DNA of 64,000 bases, from the NCBI GenBank assembly GCA_024734555.1, contig JANPWX010000034.1, positions 846,830-910,829 of the forward strand, given 5' to 3'. The translations under genes were made by a program, and so were the position numbers. Source of the DNA: Trochalopteron elliotii (taxonomy: Eukaryota > Chordata > Aves > Passeriformes > Leiothrichidae). The notes beneath the pieces were generated by a model. It did not search any database. It saw only the letters and a program-made list of their open reading frames with translations, and had not been told where the DNA came from. This document shows positions 52,387 through 64,000 of this stretch, piece by piece; the stretch's first letter is position 1, and the number at the start of each line of letters is the position of its first letter.

Positions 52387-52451
52387 AATATAGAATCATC
52401 AGATATTTTGGGTTGGAAGAGACCTTAGAGATAATCCAGTTCCAGCTCCAA
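52387..52451 (-). mobile_element. CR1 LINE 3' tail, antisense
   Basis: TAGAATCATCAGATATTTTG, then GGGTTGGAAGAGACCTTAGA and GATAATCCAGTTCCAGCTCC, is the reverse complement of the terminal avian CR1 3' end. Only the last 60-70 bp are recognisable, as expected from 5' truncation. This is a strong avian signature. Confidence 0.85.
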
Positions 52452-55400
52452 AGGACAAACCCTTTTGTTAGCCAGAGACACAGCAACCGATTTGCTGGAC
52501 CTTTTTCTCTCTTTTTAATTTTATTTCTAAAATTCTTTTGTGCTATACAAAGAGGGACAGCTATTTAGTTTCATAACATGAAAACACCACATTTTGTTCA
52601 TATTGTTACCAGAACTAGTAGGGCTTCTAGCCAGTGTCAAAGTTTGTTTCTTCCTCCATATCCTGCATACGTACTGAATTGTTTCAGCTTCGTTAAAGAA
52701 GAATCCCAAATTGTTGTCTGGTTTTCCCTGCTTAATTAAGTATATTCTCCCAAATAAACTGGTTTTAGCTATGGGATAGAGTTTTATCTTGTCTCTTCAC
52801 TGGATTCCTTCTGCTGTAGTAGAGCAGGGCACTTACTGTATGTACAGATAACAATACATCAGTGCTACTGTTTAGTTGTCAGTCCAATAGGACTAAAGTT
52901 AATACAAAGTCCTGTTACTCCTGAACTGATTTTGCTCTAGAGATATATTATAGATTTTCCTTCATTGATGTGGAAGGCTTTTACAAAAAGCTTCATAGGG
53001 TTTAGAGTGTTAGGCAGCCAAAAGTATTTTGTTGTAATATTCATAAAAAATTTAGCATTTCCTATGTGATTATGACTTCAACCTCAGTATTGTACAAATG
53101 TAAATAACATAGATACCACAAGAATGCTATAAGGTAGGCTTCTAAAAGATTGAGAAGCTTAATTACATTAATTTTATCAAGTACCCTGCAAAATAATTAT
53201 ATTTTTCCCTTCAACTCTGTGCAGAAACTGAGTCACAGACAAATTGAATCTCAGCTATATTAGTTTGTGCCTCACAGTGAGTACTTGATGTTTGAAGTGC
53301 CTGGTTGAACAAACAGTTCTAAGGCTCAGCGTGCTGCAGTCACAGATGCTCTTCATCCATAAAAACCCATGCCAAATATCCAAGGCTGGCATCCAAAAGG
53401 AGATTCACCACCATGAATAAGATGGAAACCATGCTGTCTGTCCTGCCCTGGCTGTTACATGTCTGTGATGAGGTGACAGTAGTTTTCACAGGATGTAAGA
53501 GATGTTCCTTCCGTGGTCCCCTTTGATCCACATGTCCCTGTGTCCTACAGATGTCCTCTGCACTTGGCAGGCCAGCCTTGCTCAGCTGCTGAGTGTGTGG
53601 TTTCTGTATGTCTGGTAAAAGCTCTTCTGGCAGAGCCTCTCAAATGGTTCTTGTGGGGTTTGCTGGATACATTAGCACACAATGGACACATCCCAGCAGC
53701 AAGACTTTAGGATCTAATGGTGTTTTTCTCCCTTTTAGTGGTTTTCTATTTGCATCGATTACAGCTATCTCAACCATCAATCTGAGCACTCAGGGAACAT
53801 TTGTTCCATAAGAACAGAGGAGCATCTTCCCCAGAACTGTTTATTTAAATTTGTCTGTAAGCAAAAACTGACCAAACAAGTTAGGTGTCCTTTCAGTCCT
53901 TAAGGAAGTGGAACACACTCTCCAGCCCCCTTGAAATGAGCAGGAGTTGAGGACATTCAAAATGCCAGGGTGGTCACTCTTGTCTCACTCCTTGACATGT
54001 CACATCAGCCAACATCTGTACCTGCCTCCAGCCCCAGTCTCCCCTGGGCCTGTGGGATTGCTGCTTGACTGGCAGAGCTGCAGGGCTCTCTAAAAGTCAA
54101 ATTAAATGGAAATCCAGCTGCAAGTTTGGAAAAGGACCAAAGATAGGGACTGAGTAGGGGGTCCTTTTCGATTCCAGCAAAGCTAAAATTTATCAGTGAG
54201 AATTAAGATTTTCTTTGAAAGAAATAAATACAGTACTCTGTACCACTAAACCCACTATTAATAAAACATATAAGAGCCTAATTATTTTGCAGGTTTCATG
54301 CTGAGTGACTCTATTATTATAGAGTTAAGTCTCTTATTATGTAAATGCCATCAAGAAAGGTTGTTTTCAAAGAAGAATAATAGGTAAAGAACAGTTACCC
54401 ATATTACATGTTAATTCCTTTAAACACAGAATATGCTAACTCTTCCCCAGGTATGTCAGGAGTAATAGTTTCTTCAAGTAATAGATTCCTCCTTGAGTTG
54501 TTGGATGTCCAATGTTCCAAGTCTAGGAACTTGGGAAAAAACCTCTGGTGCAATAATCTCTGGTGGAGCCCTGAAAGCTCACACCGAGGAGCCAGATTTA
54601 CCATGAAAATGCAACATTGTGTTCTCAAGCACTCCTTTGAGTGGCCTGGGATTTTATTCTCATTAATCTACTCTCTTTTGATGGGTTTGAGTCCCCTTTG
54701 GACTAACTGATCCTCTACACAAATCTATGGAAGCAGAAGAAATGAGCCAAATTCAGAGGTCCTACAGCTCACTTAAAAATACATATCCCAGTTCAGCCTC
54801 GTGGTTTTCAGGCATCTAAGTCTGTCCTGATCTATGCTGGCACCAGAGAACCATCCTTGGTTTGCTGATGTACACGTAACCAGAAACACAGTTGTTGGAA
54901 CCTGAATTTTCTGACTGGTGGTGGATGTCTGCAGGTTCTCAAATGGGTAATAAACACATTAGATCTGTTTGTTCACAGTTCAGAGCTGCTGTAGGAACAT
55001 AACCAAAAATACAGCTGGGGTACATACACGTGTCAAATAAAAACAGGGTGCTCACAAGAGAAATTATCTGCTGCTGACACTGATTTTTGGCAAAAGATAA
55101 GGTCAATCTTTCTCCTCAAAGGCAGCTGAAAACAATTTAGTTTGTACAAAGGCTGTACAGGAGCTTTACAGAAAGCAAGCTGAGGCTCAGGAGAAATATG
55201 CCCTGTTCCTTTTTGTCTCTCCTCCTCATTGTATTTTAACTGCTGGCTGAAATACTATTAAAATAAAGAAAAAGAAGAAAAAGCAACCATTAAAGGTTTT
55301 GAGCCATGTGCCATGAGATAAAGGTAATCCTGAGACTCACAGGAGTATTAAAATGACAACAATAAAGTAATACCTGTGCTGAATGTCATTTTAGAAAGAA

Positions 55401-55664
55401 GCAATCAGACAGGAGGTTAATACAACACAAACCTCCAGCACTCCCTTGCTGCCACTGTGCCTCCCTGTAGTGGATCAGACAGTTCAACCAGCTTAAAAGA
55501 GTTTTAATGGCAGATAAGACACAGATTCCCTTTGATAAACAAGGAGGTGAGATCCCTACTTTTAGTTTGGGGAAATGTGATGAAAAAGTGCAGGATTTCT
55601 GTAAAGCTGATCTCTCCCTCTGCTTTTCACCTGAACTGATCTTTGACATTATTGTTGTTCACAG

Positions 55665-55879
55665 CCTCTAGCCTCTCCTCTTCTCCATCTACCCCAACAC
55701 AAGTGACCAAGCAGCCCACGTTTCCTCTTGAATCCTACAAGCATGAGCCTGAGAGACTGGAAACACGGATTCAGTGTTCCTCACCTCCAGACACAGGGCA
55801 GAGATTTTCTCTGCCTCCATCTCAAAGTGCAGCCAAGCCTCCCATCATGACACCAGCTCCCTGTGCTACCTCAAAACCA
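55665..55879 (+). CDS. PRKAG2: PRKAG2 internal exon (gamma-2-specific N-terminal region, exon 4 equivalent)
   Basis: This 215-nt exon lies between a TTCACAG acceptor and a GTAAGT donor. It completes a phase-1 codon and ends in phase 0. The peptide contains [25 protein letters not shown] and SPPDTGQRF. These are the gamma-2 blocks I recall just upstream of the AMPK gamma-2 CBS region; the C-terminal half (Ser/Pro-rich, ending ATSKP) is more diverged, as expected for a disordered region. AMPK gamma-2 is the AMP/ADP/ATP-sensing regulatory subunit of a cytosolic and nuclear energy-sensing kinase, and in humans its mutations cause a glycogen-storage cardiomyopathy. The nucleotide-binding CBS domains are encoded downstream, outside the window. 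The segment is rich in Ser/Thr-Pro sites and is probably a flexible, phosphorylated linker. The gene assignment is strong; the exon number is by analogy with the human gene. Confidence 0.93.
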
Positions 55880-56799
55880 GTAAGTAAAGCTTGTGTCCAG
55901 TTTTCCAGTGGGAAATGTGCAGGGTTGTGTGTGTGGATTGTGTCTTGTGCTACAGCTGATGGGCTGCAGTGTGTGTGTCCATGCTGTGGGGCAGAACAAG
56001 AACAAGGCTTTTTACTTCAAAGTTTGGCTGAGAGGGCACTGGCAATCCAAAGGTGGTGGCTCCCTTCTGATATACCCAGGTAGTAACTAATCTTTGCACT
56101 GCTTTCAAAGTGAGTTTTGCAATGGCTTCAGATCCCAGGATACACTGCGGAGATGCCACCCCAGAGATGGATAAAATTTTATTTAGGATTGTCTTTTATC
56201 TCCCTTAAGAAAAGCTGATGAGAGAGTTAGCAGCCAAAGAGAGCATACAAAAAAGAAATTCACAGTCTGAGCTGTAGGGATTCTGAGTTCCTGCTGCCTC
56301 TGGAGTCTGAGATGACTGGGACAGCTGGTGACTAATAGCACAAGTTGCCATCACACCTCCTGCCCCAGCACAGAGAGTAGAAAAAGAAGAGCACCACTAC
56401 TAAGGCATTTATCCACCCTCCCACATAGCAAAGGTATCTTTATAAGAGTGGTTTCTTCTCGTTCCTGGTAATGCATGAACTCAGCAGTTCCTGGGAACAC
56501 CTGAATTCCAGCCTCTGATATTCTCCAGTACTGCACAGTTCTGCACCTCCTCCCCTCTCCCTTGGCCAGCCTGAGCCTCAGAGGCATCACCCTCCTTTTC
56601 TTTCTCCTCTGCCTTTTTGCCCCCTTTTCCTTTTGTGTTATTTCCTTCACATTACTTGTATCTTTACATTCCTCTGACTCATGGAGCCAGCAGACTGTGA
56701 TCTGTCACCAGAGTAAACTACCCTGCATCTGCCTAGCCCAGCTTTTCTTCCTTTTTTTTCCCCTCCAAAATACAAAATCTTCAAGATTTTTTGTATCTA

Positions 56800-57300
56800 G
56801 AAACCTAGAACTGCAAAGGGCACACAGGTTCATGAGGTCAGTTGGTCTGTTGAACAGCTACAAGTTCTGTTTCATTCCAGTTCTCAGTAATTTATTTAAA
56901 AGCAGGAAGTTTCCTCCCACTCACCCATGGGAAAGCTGTTCCAGGATCTGAGCACAGTAACACAGCAATCCCAAAGCCTTTTTGCTTTTGTGTGAGGTAC
57001 CTCCAGTAGCAGAGGCTGTTGTGATGCTGAAAGCATTTGGGTCCTGGATCAGAGTTCATCTGGTGCTTTCAAGTCGTTCACACACACCCCATAAAGCACC
57101 TGCCCTCTTTTGGGGGCCCCTTCTGTAAAGGTTAAGAAGTCTCTGATTTTCAACCTAATTTTTTCATGGACAGGTTATAACTATTTGCTCTTATAATTAA
57201 TGGCAGTTTTCATTCATTGTTTGCTACCTCCTGTTGTACCAGTAGCCAAACTTTGTTTTTTTAGATCAAGCAAACCAAACTCTCCCTACAAATTACAGAC
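56800..57300 (-). mobile_element. Possible ancient CR1-like repeat, antisense
   Basis: Phrases such as GGGAAAGCTGTTCCAGGATCTGAG (mismatched blocks near 56928) and TTTTCAACCTAATTTTTTCATG (near 57148) recall the conserved spacing of old CR1 antisense copies. Similarity is weak and the limits are guessed. Confidence 0.3.
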
Positions 57301-59333
57301 TTTCTGTCCTTCTGCTGTGCAAAATAAATCATTAAAGTATTAAATAAAATAAGTTCTACATTTATAGTTAGGGAGCTCCAGCAGTACCTTTCTGCAGCCA
57401 GCTCACTGCCTTTCCATGTCAGTATATTCTTGGGATACAGAAATTATTAAACCCAAAGGTTTGTAGGATACAGAAATATTTTGGGTAGGTTTTAGTCAGT
57501 CAGTCATATTATTTGCATATGAATGTGTTCATCTGTGTTATGCAGCTACAGAAGAGTCTTTTGTACCTGTTAGAATAGAAGTGAAGAAACAGCATAATCT
57601 TGGCACATTCCACTGACTGAAAGACTGAAAAGTTTGTTTTGTTTTTGATTATTTGCTGATTCAGACAACATGAAGTTGAGTAGAAGATGCCAGAATAAAG
57701 AAACAGAATTCTCAGCAGGTTTTTATGAACAGTTGTGGTTGTATATGTGTATAAGAGAGAGTCTGAGGGGTAACTCAGAATGCTGGACTCACTTATCTCC
57801 TGTTCAGAAGATACAGAAATACATGAGATGTGTAGCACCTGATTGACTGGTACCCTCTGTGCTCATTTACGTCTGAGAGCAGTGCAGGGCTGCCAGTGAA
57901 TCATTAGGGATTTGGTTTACTTGGCAGTAAATGTCAGCAGCCACAGATCAGTGAGGAACAAAGCTCTGGATGTTTAATTTTAAACAGAGACTGGAAAGAG
58001 AGATTAGATTTGCCATTCTCTTCCAGTAGGAGAAACTTAGAGGGAAAGGCTGAATTCCTGCTGAAGGATATGAATTTGAAGCTGATGAGTGTTCTCTCAG
58101 CACTGTTGTGTATTTTGATCCCTGCAAATTATTGACCCAACATTCCTTTGCAAATACAACAGCAGTAGAAAAACATTCTTGACTTGAGTACTGTATTTCA
58201 AACATTTCATTTATTCTGAGATGTGTGTTAATAAAGACATCATTTCACAATCACATGCCATAAGCAGATCTGTAAGAGGCAAACTCAATTCCTTCTTTAC
58301 ATACATCACTGTTTGCTGGCAGAACAATTTCAGTTATTTTAAAAATGCACTGTAAGTTTTATGGTAAATGGTTTCATAGTGGCCATGCTGTTAGGTGATC
58401 AGTTCAATGATATGGAAGCTTCTGTGTTGATGTCTGAAATGAGAAACTGACTGTTATCTACAGGCTCTGTCAACTTAAATCTCATTTGCTTATTACATTG
58501 CTTAACTGGTAGTGATAATGTGTGAGACCCCAGAACTACTATAAATGATTCATGATTTCTAAATATATTGCAGTAGGAAAGAGAAACCCTTAGACCCAGA
58601 CCTGGAAATATTATTAAAAAAAAAACAAAACAAAAATAAACCAGAAGAACAGATAATGATAGGAAGATATATAGTATCAGGACTTGGAATTAATTTTAAG
58701 CCATTTTTATAATTAATGGCATTTGAAGCTGGTTCTGAAATTGTTTTTTACTTGAGAGTCTGGTGCAGAATGGTTAAATCTGTTCAGTAAGAGAGAAGAC
58801 ATGGAGGGAAGAATAAAAATACTTATTTCTCGGCAGATGTAATCAAAACCTTTCATGTTTTAGTAGCACTTCTAACAGTGGGTATTTTCATGTGATTTTT
58901 AAGCCTCCGATTCTGGGAAGGGGAATAAATAGTGGGAGACAGTTCCTGAGAGAGGGAGATCCTCCTTCAGCAAGTATCAACACAGTACACAAAGCTAAGC
59001 AATTAACCTCATGCTAAATGGGTGTCTGTGGTAATCACCAAGGTCTGGATTTATCCCACCTAACTTTAGAAACCTCTCTGAGCTGCTTAAGTTGGGAGTA
59101 CAGTAGCTCCAGTTGTCTCTGCATCCCCCAGAGAGGCATTTGCAGGGGGTGAATCAGATCCCCAGGGGGATGAGGAGCCTCTGGGGCTGGCTGTGAAGGA
59201 AGGGATTGACTCCAGGTGCTGCATTTCTGATCCAGGCACTCCTCAGATGCCCAAAGCTGCAAGTGCTGGGGCTGTCACACACCACTGCAGCAGCTCTGCC
59301 AGGCTCTCCCCTGTGTAGGTGTTCCTAGTGGCC

Positions 59334-59640
59334 GAGTTAGAAGGTTACAATGAGGAATTCAGCTGATAAGAGATCAAAGCTGTGCCTAAAGATCACTGTG
59401 TGCTGCATTAAACGGCAAAGGAGCAATTTGATTTCTCACAATGCAGTTCACGACTCTGTACTTTGGCCTTGTGTTGTTTGGATGGTGCAACCTTCAGGCA
59501 GTGAGTGGTAAATGATAACTCTTCTCTGGTGTGCCATTACGAACCATGAAAGGAATGCAGAGAGGTTGCAGATTCAGTAACGAACCTGTTTGCCCTGTTT
59601 CCGCCTTGTCCGGATTTTGAAGTGGAATGTGGCACGTTGG
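59334..59640 (+). promoter_or_regulatory. CpG-containing patch with a possible short first exon
   Basis: Eight CpGs in about 300 bp stand out against CpG-poor flanks. ATG at 59441 opens MQFTTLYFGLVLFGWCNLQA, followed immediately by a consensus donor GTGAGT at 59501; unspliced, the frame stops after 24 codons (TGA 59513-59515). In mammals the short gamma-2b transcript starts from a promoter upstream of exon 5, so a 5' non-coding exon could lie here. The hydrophobic peptide could equally be chance. No TATA box was seen. Confidence 0.2.
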
Positions 59641-60521
59641 GCATTATGTGGTTGTAGCCTTTTCTTTCATCCTTTCTTCTTCCCCTGATGCATAAGACAC
59701 TGTGAAAATAGCACTACTCCCTGCAAATACAAGAATTGCTGTGGTACCTCATCTCCTGGTTTCCCCTTTCCCTGCAAGAGAGGAGCGCAGGCCAGAAGGT
59801 GGAGAGTTGCAACTCAAAGAAGAATTGCAACTGGAGAATTGCCTTTGAGGTCTCTTTTGGTGGAAAACAAGGCTGGGGCTTCCTCTGCTCACAAGAAGTG
59901 AAAAAGGCAGAACCTGCCTACAAATGCTCCTTTCCATATTACTGTGTAGTGAGCCACTGTCCTCCAAATAACTTCCAAGCCGAGTAATTTCCCAGAACAT
60001 TCTTAACAAGAGGAAAAGTCAGCCAGAAGGTAGTCAGGGACTTGCTCTTAGCTTGTGTGAGTCCTGTTAAAGCTGCAGACACAGCACACAGAAGGGAGCC
60101 TGGTCTGTATTCATTGTGCACAGTCCTTGCTGCTCCAGCACAGGGGAGAGGGGAGATGTAAAGTACAGCTGGGACTCTCTTCCAGTGCTGGATAAAAGGG
60201 AGAAACCAGATTGTTCCTGCAGCTACTCGCCTGTTAAACAGTAGTGCTTCCCCACAAAGCTATTCATGCTGTTTCTTAGCCAAAGTGTAGTAAACTCCCA
60301 AACAGGGCTGTTAACTTGTTCAGCGTGAGAGAGAGGCTGTTACATCACACCCTGTGCTGGCAAGGAGCCTGGGAACCAGGATGTGTGCAGCAGGTCCTTT
60401 GGTTTGACTCTCTCCAAACAGCCATACCACCTATCAGAGCTCCATAATCTGCTGGGTGAGCAAAGAGATTGGAATCTGATGAAGAGAACAGAAAAGTGTT
60501 CTTTGATTCTGAGGTTTTCTT

Positions 60522-60541
60522 AAAAAAAAAAAAAAAAAAAA
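60522..60541. repeat. Poly(A) run of 20
   Basis: Twenty consecutive A residues, with no retrogene or LINE body recognised immediately upstream. Confidence 0.9.
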
Positions 60542-62787
60542 TACAGGCTGGGAAAAACAAAAAAAAAGCAATCCAGTTTTCCAGTGTACCAGAACTCCTT
60601 ATTTCAGTATTTGTGTGGTTTAAGGCAGTGTAGGAGAGTGCCAAGACATTACTGTGATTCAGCTGTGATTCACACCACAATAAACTGATCACCAAAATTA
60701 GAGCCCCAAAGGCTGTCATTTACCAGTGACAAAGCTCTGGCAGTGCTGGTGTGTCCAGGCTCCTTTCAAGTGCCTTAATAGCAGCACTCCTGAGAGGCAG
60801 TTGTGCTCCCTAAGAGATCCCGTGGGCTCTAACAAGCTATCCTTGTTTAATCCTTTTTCCCTATGGGAGCTGCTGCTATCCATGTGAAAATGTGTTTAAA
60901 TTTAAAATATTTCTCCAATAGTGGGCACATAACTAATTAATTGCAAACCTAGTAAAGGAATCACTCTGTGATGAACCCCACAACAATTATGAAAATACTG
61001 CTGGGAAAACGTCTGGAGCCCAACTGATTGGATTTCAATCTCCTTTGACAGAGCATGATGGTGGCTCCACTGAATCAAATTTAAGTTCGTAGGAGAATTA
61101 TTTAATATGGTTGGAAAGTCCTTAGTAGACTATAGTCCATATAGACATAAAGAATAAATGAATCTGAACTTTACAAAAATAGAAAGCTTCAGCCATATCA
61201 CACTACTTTTTAATCACAGCTCCCATTGTATTAATATTCTGTTCCCTCACTTCACTTTCTCCCTATTAGTTGTATCTTTTGTATCTCATTTGGTGTTTTT
61301 CTCCCATTTTAGAATATGCAAAAAGCATCTTGCTATCCCTTTTACACTGATTAATTTGTTGGGTTTTTTTTAAAGCTACTTACTTGTTTTAAAAGAAAAA
61401 AAATTCAACCACAACCTCCTGAAACACTGGTGTCCTCATAGATTTCTATTCTGGTTGCAGTGTCCAGATTCGTGCAATCAATCTTACAGTGCAGAGAAAT
61501 TTTATTGCATAAAGATGATTTTTTTCTGCCCTAAGGAAATGTGTGTCTGTGTCAACTTGTGGCTTTTTCTGCAGCTACAGAAATAATTTAATCAACTATC
61601 CGTGGGTTCACTCAGTGGAGAATTTATTTTAATGACATGAAGTCCTACAATTCCTGTTGCTCCTAGTCCTAGATCAAAAGGAGGAAGGCGAGGTGGAAAG
61701 GATGAATAGCCAGAATGCTGAGTCCAATCAATTCCCAGCTGCTTTGACAGCTCTCATAAGGCTATAAGTAGCTAAGGCAATTAAAACCAGAGCATCTCTG
61801 GGGCTTTTTTAAGATACTCATTGGTACCAAAATCATGACCCCAGCACCCTGAAGACAGAGTTAGTAGCTTAAACCTAAATTACTTTTATCACCCTAAATC
61901 CTGCACTATGCATGGTATAAAAAGGCTAAACCTAAGGATCTGGCCTCGTGTGTCTATATAAATAGATATCTTTTGGTTAAGTACCATGATGTAAGAGGGT
62001 GCTGGAGGGACAGCCTCATTTTACCCCTTGAACTGATTTCTCGTGGCACAGTTTATTTGGAATTTTAGACTTGTTAATTTAATAAGCATCCTGTTATTCT
62101 GCTTAGAAGATCAGAACTTCTGGTAGGAGTAACCTCCATCAGTGATTAGAAGCCAGATGCCTACTCTGTGATTTAATATAAAGCTGCAGTTTCATGCAGG
62201 GTGACTGACAGTTCCTCACCAGCTGTATCTGGACAGTTTTGGAACACTAAAATTATTCACCATCAGGGCTGTTTATTCACAAAGCAGTAGGGATTATAGA
62301 GCAAAGTTTTCCCATGAGAATGGAGGAGAGAGGAGCAGCTTTGAACCTGTTTGGTTGTACCTTTCCTGCTTCTAGATTGGACTAGAGGGAAAGTGACCTA
62401 AGAATAAGGAAAAAAATGCTTATGGAAAGGAACTCTTAGAATTCCTACCCATCTTCATCTCTCTTAACCCAGTTTTCTCTATATTTTATTTTTAGATACA
62501 CTGTCTTTAATGGCCAAGAAAACTTTAAAAGGCTGGTTGATACCAGGAGGAAATTTTCTGCATAAAGCAGTCATATTCCTTTGTCACTTCCTCACAACAT
62601 TCCCCAGTCCCTTTTTCTGACTGGATGAAATAAACTGGTGAAATTAGAAGAAATAAAGGGGACATCCCAAAAAGGGCTCACTCCTGTTTGGCTTCTTTCT
62701 CCCAGCTTTCACATTTTATAGTGTCACTACCTGCTTGTGCAAGAGGAGAGCAATACAGCTCTTTAAAAATGCAGCTGGTTGTTGTGG

Positions 62788-62820
62788 GTTTTGTTTTGTT
62801 TTGTTTTTTTTTTTCTTTTA
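62788..62820. repeat. (TTTTG)n / poly(T) simple repeat
   Basis: Three or four TTTTG units followed by a run of 11 T residues, then CTTTT. Confidence 0.85.
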
Positions 62821-64000
62821 AGATTACAATCAAGCAAGTTTGGCCATTTGAAAGTCAGCTGCATGGGCTGCTGAGTCAGAGGAGGACTAGATACCATCTT
62901 GGCAGCAGCCTGGAAAAATGTTTCCATTGTGCTGGTGCAATGAATGCAAAATATTTATTCTTTGAGCTTGTTCACAACAGCAGCTCAGTTCTCAGCTGGA
63001 ACCGAGGGTGGGGCCATGTGGAAGACATTTGTAGGAAGACAATAATGATTTGTGCAGGGCCCAAGGTGTGCATAATCTTATTTTATGATTAACAGAGGAC
63101 AAGGCTCCAACTATATGGGAGTCATAAACTGAGGTGTAAACCAGTGAAGTAATCAAGAGAGAACAAAAGAGAAGCAGTAATGGAGGCAGGTTAGCAAAAG
63201 AAAGGGAGGGAGCAGAATTCAGGGGGGGTGGGATTACTTCAGTCTTTTTGCATATTTAGGGTTGCAGTAAAGTGCCAGTGCTCAGGTTAATACCTTGGAC
63301 TTTTGAAATTTTGATCTATCTTACTCCTCCACTTACAACTGCACAAGTCCTGGCATCTGTGCTATGCAGAGAATCTTCTTCCTTGTACCTCTGAACAGAA
63401 AGTTACTAATTGCTATTTTGTGGTATATGAGCACATACGATTCAAGCAGAAAAATAAACATGCTTTTTGCCCTTATTGTCCAAGAGCCTGAGCTAGCAAA
63501 ACAGGCCAGGCAAATTCTAAACCCATAAGAAAGCCTTGGCTTAAAGCAGAGTTGTTCCTAAACACTTACTCCCAGTGCATGCTTGCAGAAGAGATTCTAA
63601 GTGTGGCCATAACAGAGTCAGCAACGACAGAAGGCACTGAGGAGAGGTAACATGAAGGTTACAGCACTGGGTTTGGTTGGGGTTGTTATGTATTTGTGTT
63701 GCTGAATCTCAGGTGCTGTTTTGTTCTGGCTGATGTTAGTCTGGTGATGGCCTTGATCCAGGAAAACACTTAAATGTGTGGTTGGATTTAAGCACAGTGG
63801 TAGCTCCGTTGGAGTCAACACTACTGGAGCACTTAAAGCTGTGTTTCAAGTCACTTTGCTGGATCAGGGTCTTTGTGCAATTTTAATGGTCTGTTAAAAT
63901 ACTTTAAAGTGACAACAGCAGGTACTGAATATGAAAAAGGAAGCTGAAGGACAGAGGATAAAAAAGATTTGAGGAAAATACTAAATGTTCAAAAAAAACT

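Larger units (their letters stand above)
15415..55664 (+). other. PRKAG2: PRKAG2 intron between the alternative first exon and exon 4
   Basis: A 40,250-bp intron running from GTAAGG at 15415 to TTCACAG ending at 55664, phase 1. I saw no further coding exon. Repeats and notable patches are listed separately. The stretches 15900-23039, 23403-27187, 28710-34594, 34637-38580, 38821-48000, 49640-52386 and 52452-55664 appear to be unique intronic sequence with no supportable gene; open frames there are short and show no recognised protein similarity. Confidence 0.75.
55880..64000 (+). other. PRKAG2: PRKAG2 downstream intron, 5' part
   Basis: This starts at GTAAGT (55880) in phase 0 and runs off the window. 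The next gamma-2 exon, which in mammals encodes the MLEKLEFEEE segment, was looked for and is not present. The contents are a possible ancient repeat (56800-57300), a CpG-containing patch (59334-59640), a poly(A) run (60522-60541) and a GTTTT array (62788-62820). The stretches 57301-59333 and 60542-64000 hold nothing else I can support. Confidence 0.7.

Noticed and set aside
57301..64000. Next PRKAG2 exon (MLEKLEFEEE segment)
   Set aside because: Looked for on the plus strand and not found; it must lie beyond the window.
1..64000. tRNA, rRNA, CRISPR arrays, prokaryotic operons, intact retroviral genes
   Set aside because: None seen; the sequence has the character of vertebrate intronic DNA throughout.

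Overview
This is a non-coding-rich stretch of a vertebrate nuclear genome, most likely a bird. The signs are interspersed CR1 LINE fragments with avian-type 3' ends, low repeat density, split genes with canonical GT-AG junctions, and pentanucleotide (CCAAA)n/(TTTGG)n arrays. There is no bacterial or viral gene organisation. Nearly all of the short open frames in six-frame translation are chance frames.

One gene explains the window: PRKAG2, the gamma-2 regulatory subunit of AMP-activated protein kinase, transcribed on the + strand. Two coding exons are visible. The exon at 55665-55879 encodes the conserved gamma-2-specific N-terminal segment (blocks [25 protein letters not shown] and SPPDTGQRF, matched from memory to mammalian gamma-2). 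The exon at 15309-15414 encodes a short basic N-terminus that starts at its own ATG. It ends in phase 1 at a GTAAGG donor, which fits the acceptor phase of the downstream exon exactly. I interpret it as an alternative first exon, probably the equivalent of the mammalian exon 3B that starts the gamma2-3B isoform. The CBS (nucleotide-binding) domains and the long-isoform upstream exons lie outside the window.

Layout: 1-14963 is upstream intron with simple repeats. 14964-15308 is the putative promoter and 5'UTR of the alternative first exon. 15415-55664 is a 40-kb intron carrying a CR1 (+) at about 23.0-23.4 kb, an ancient CR1 (-) at about 27.4-27.8 kb, a short CR1 end (-) at 52.4 kb, a small CpG-rich patch at 38.6 kb, a CpG island at 48.0-48.6 kb, and a probable PIF/Harbinger transposase relic at 49.26-49.42 kb. 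55880-64000 is the start of the next intron, with a possible ancient repeat at about 56.8-57.3 kb and an isolated CpG-containing patch at 59.33-59.64 kb.

I found no novel multi-gene system. The most informative observations are the gamma-2 alternative first exon, which carries an overlapping upstream ORF, a lysine/arginine cluster resembling a nuclear localisation signal and an RRHSDP phospho-motif, and the composite CpG-island/transposon region at 48-49.6 kb.
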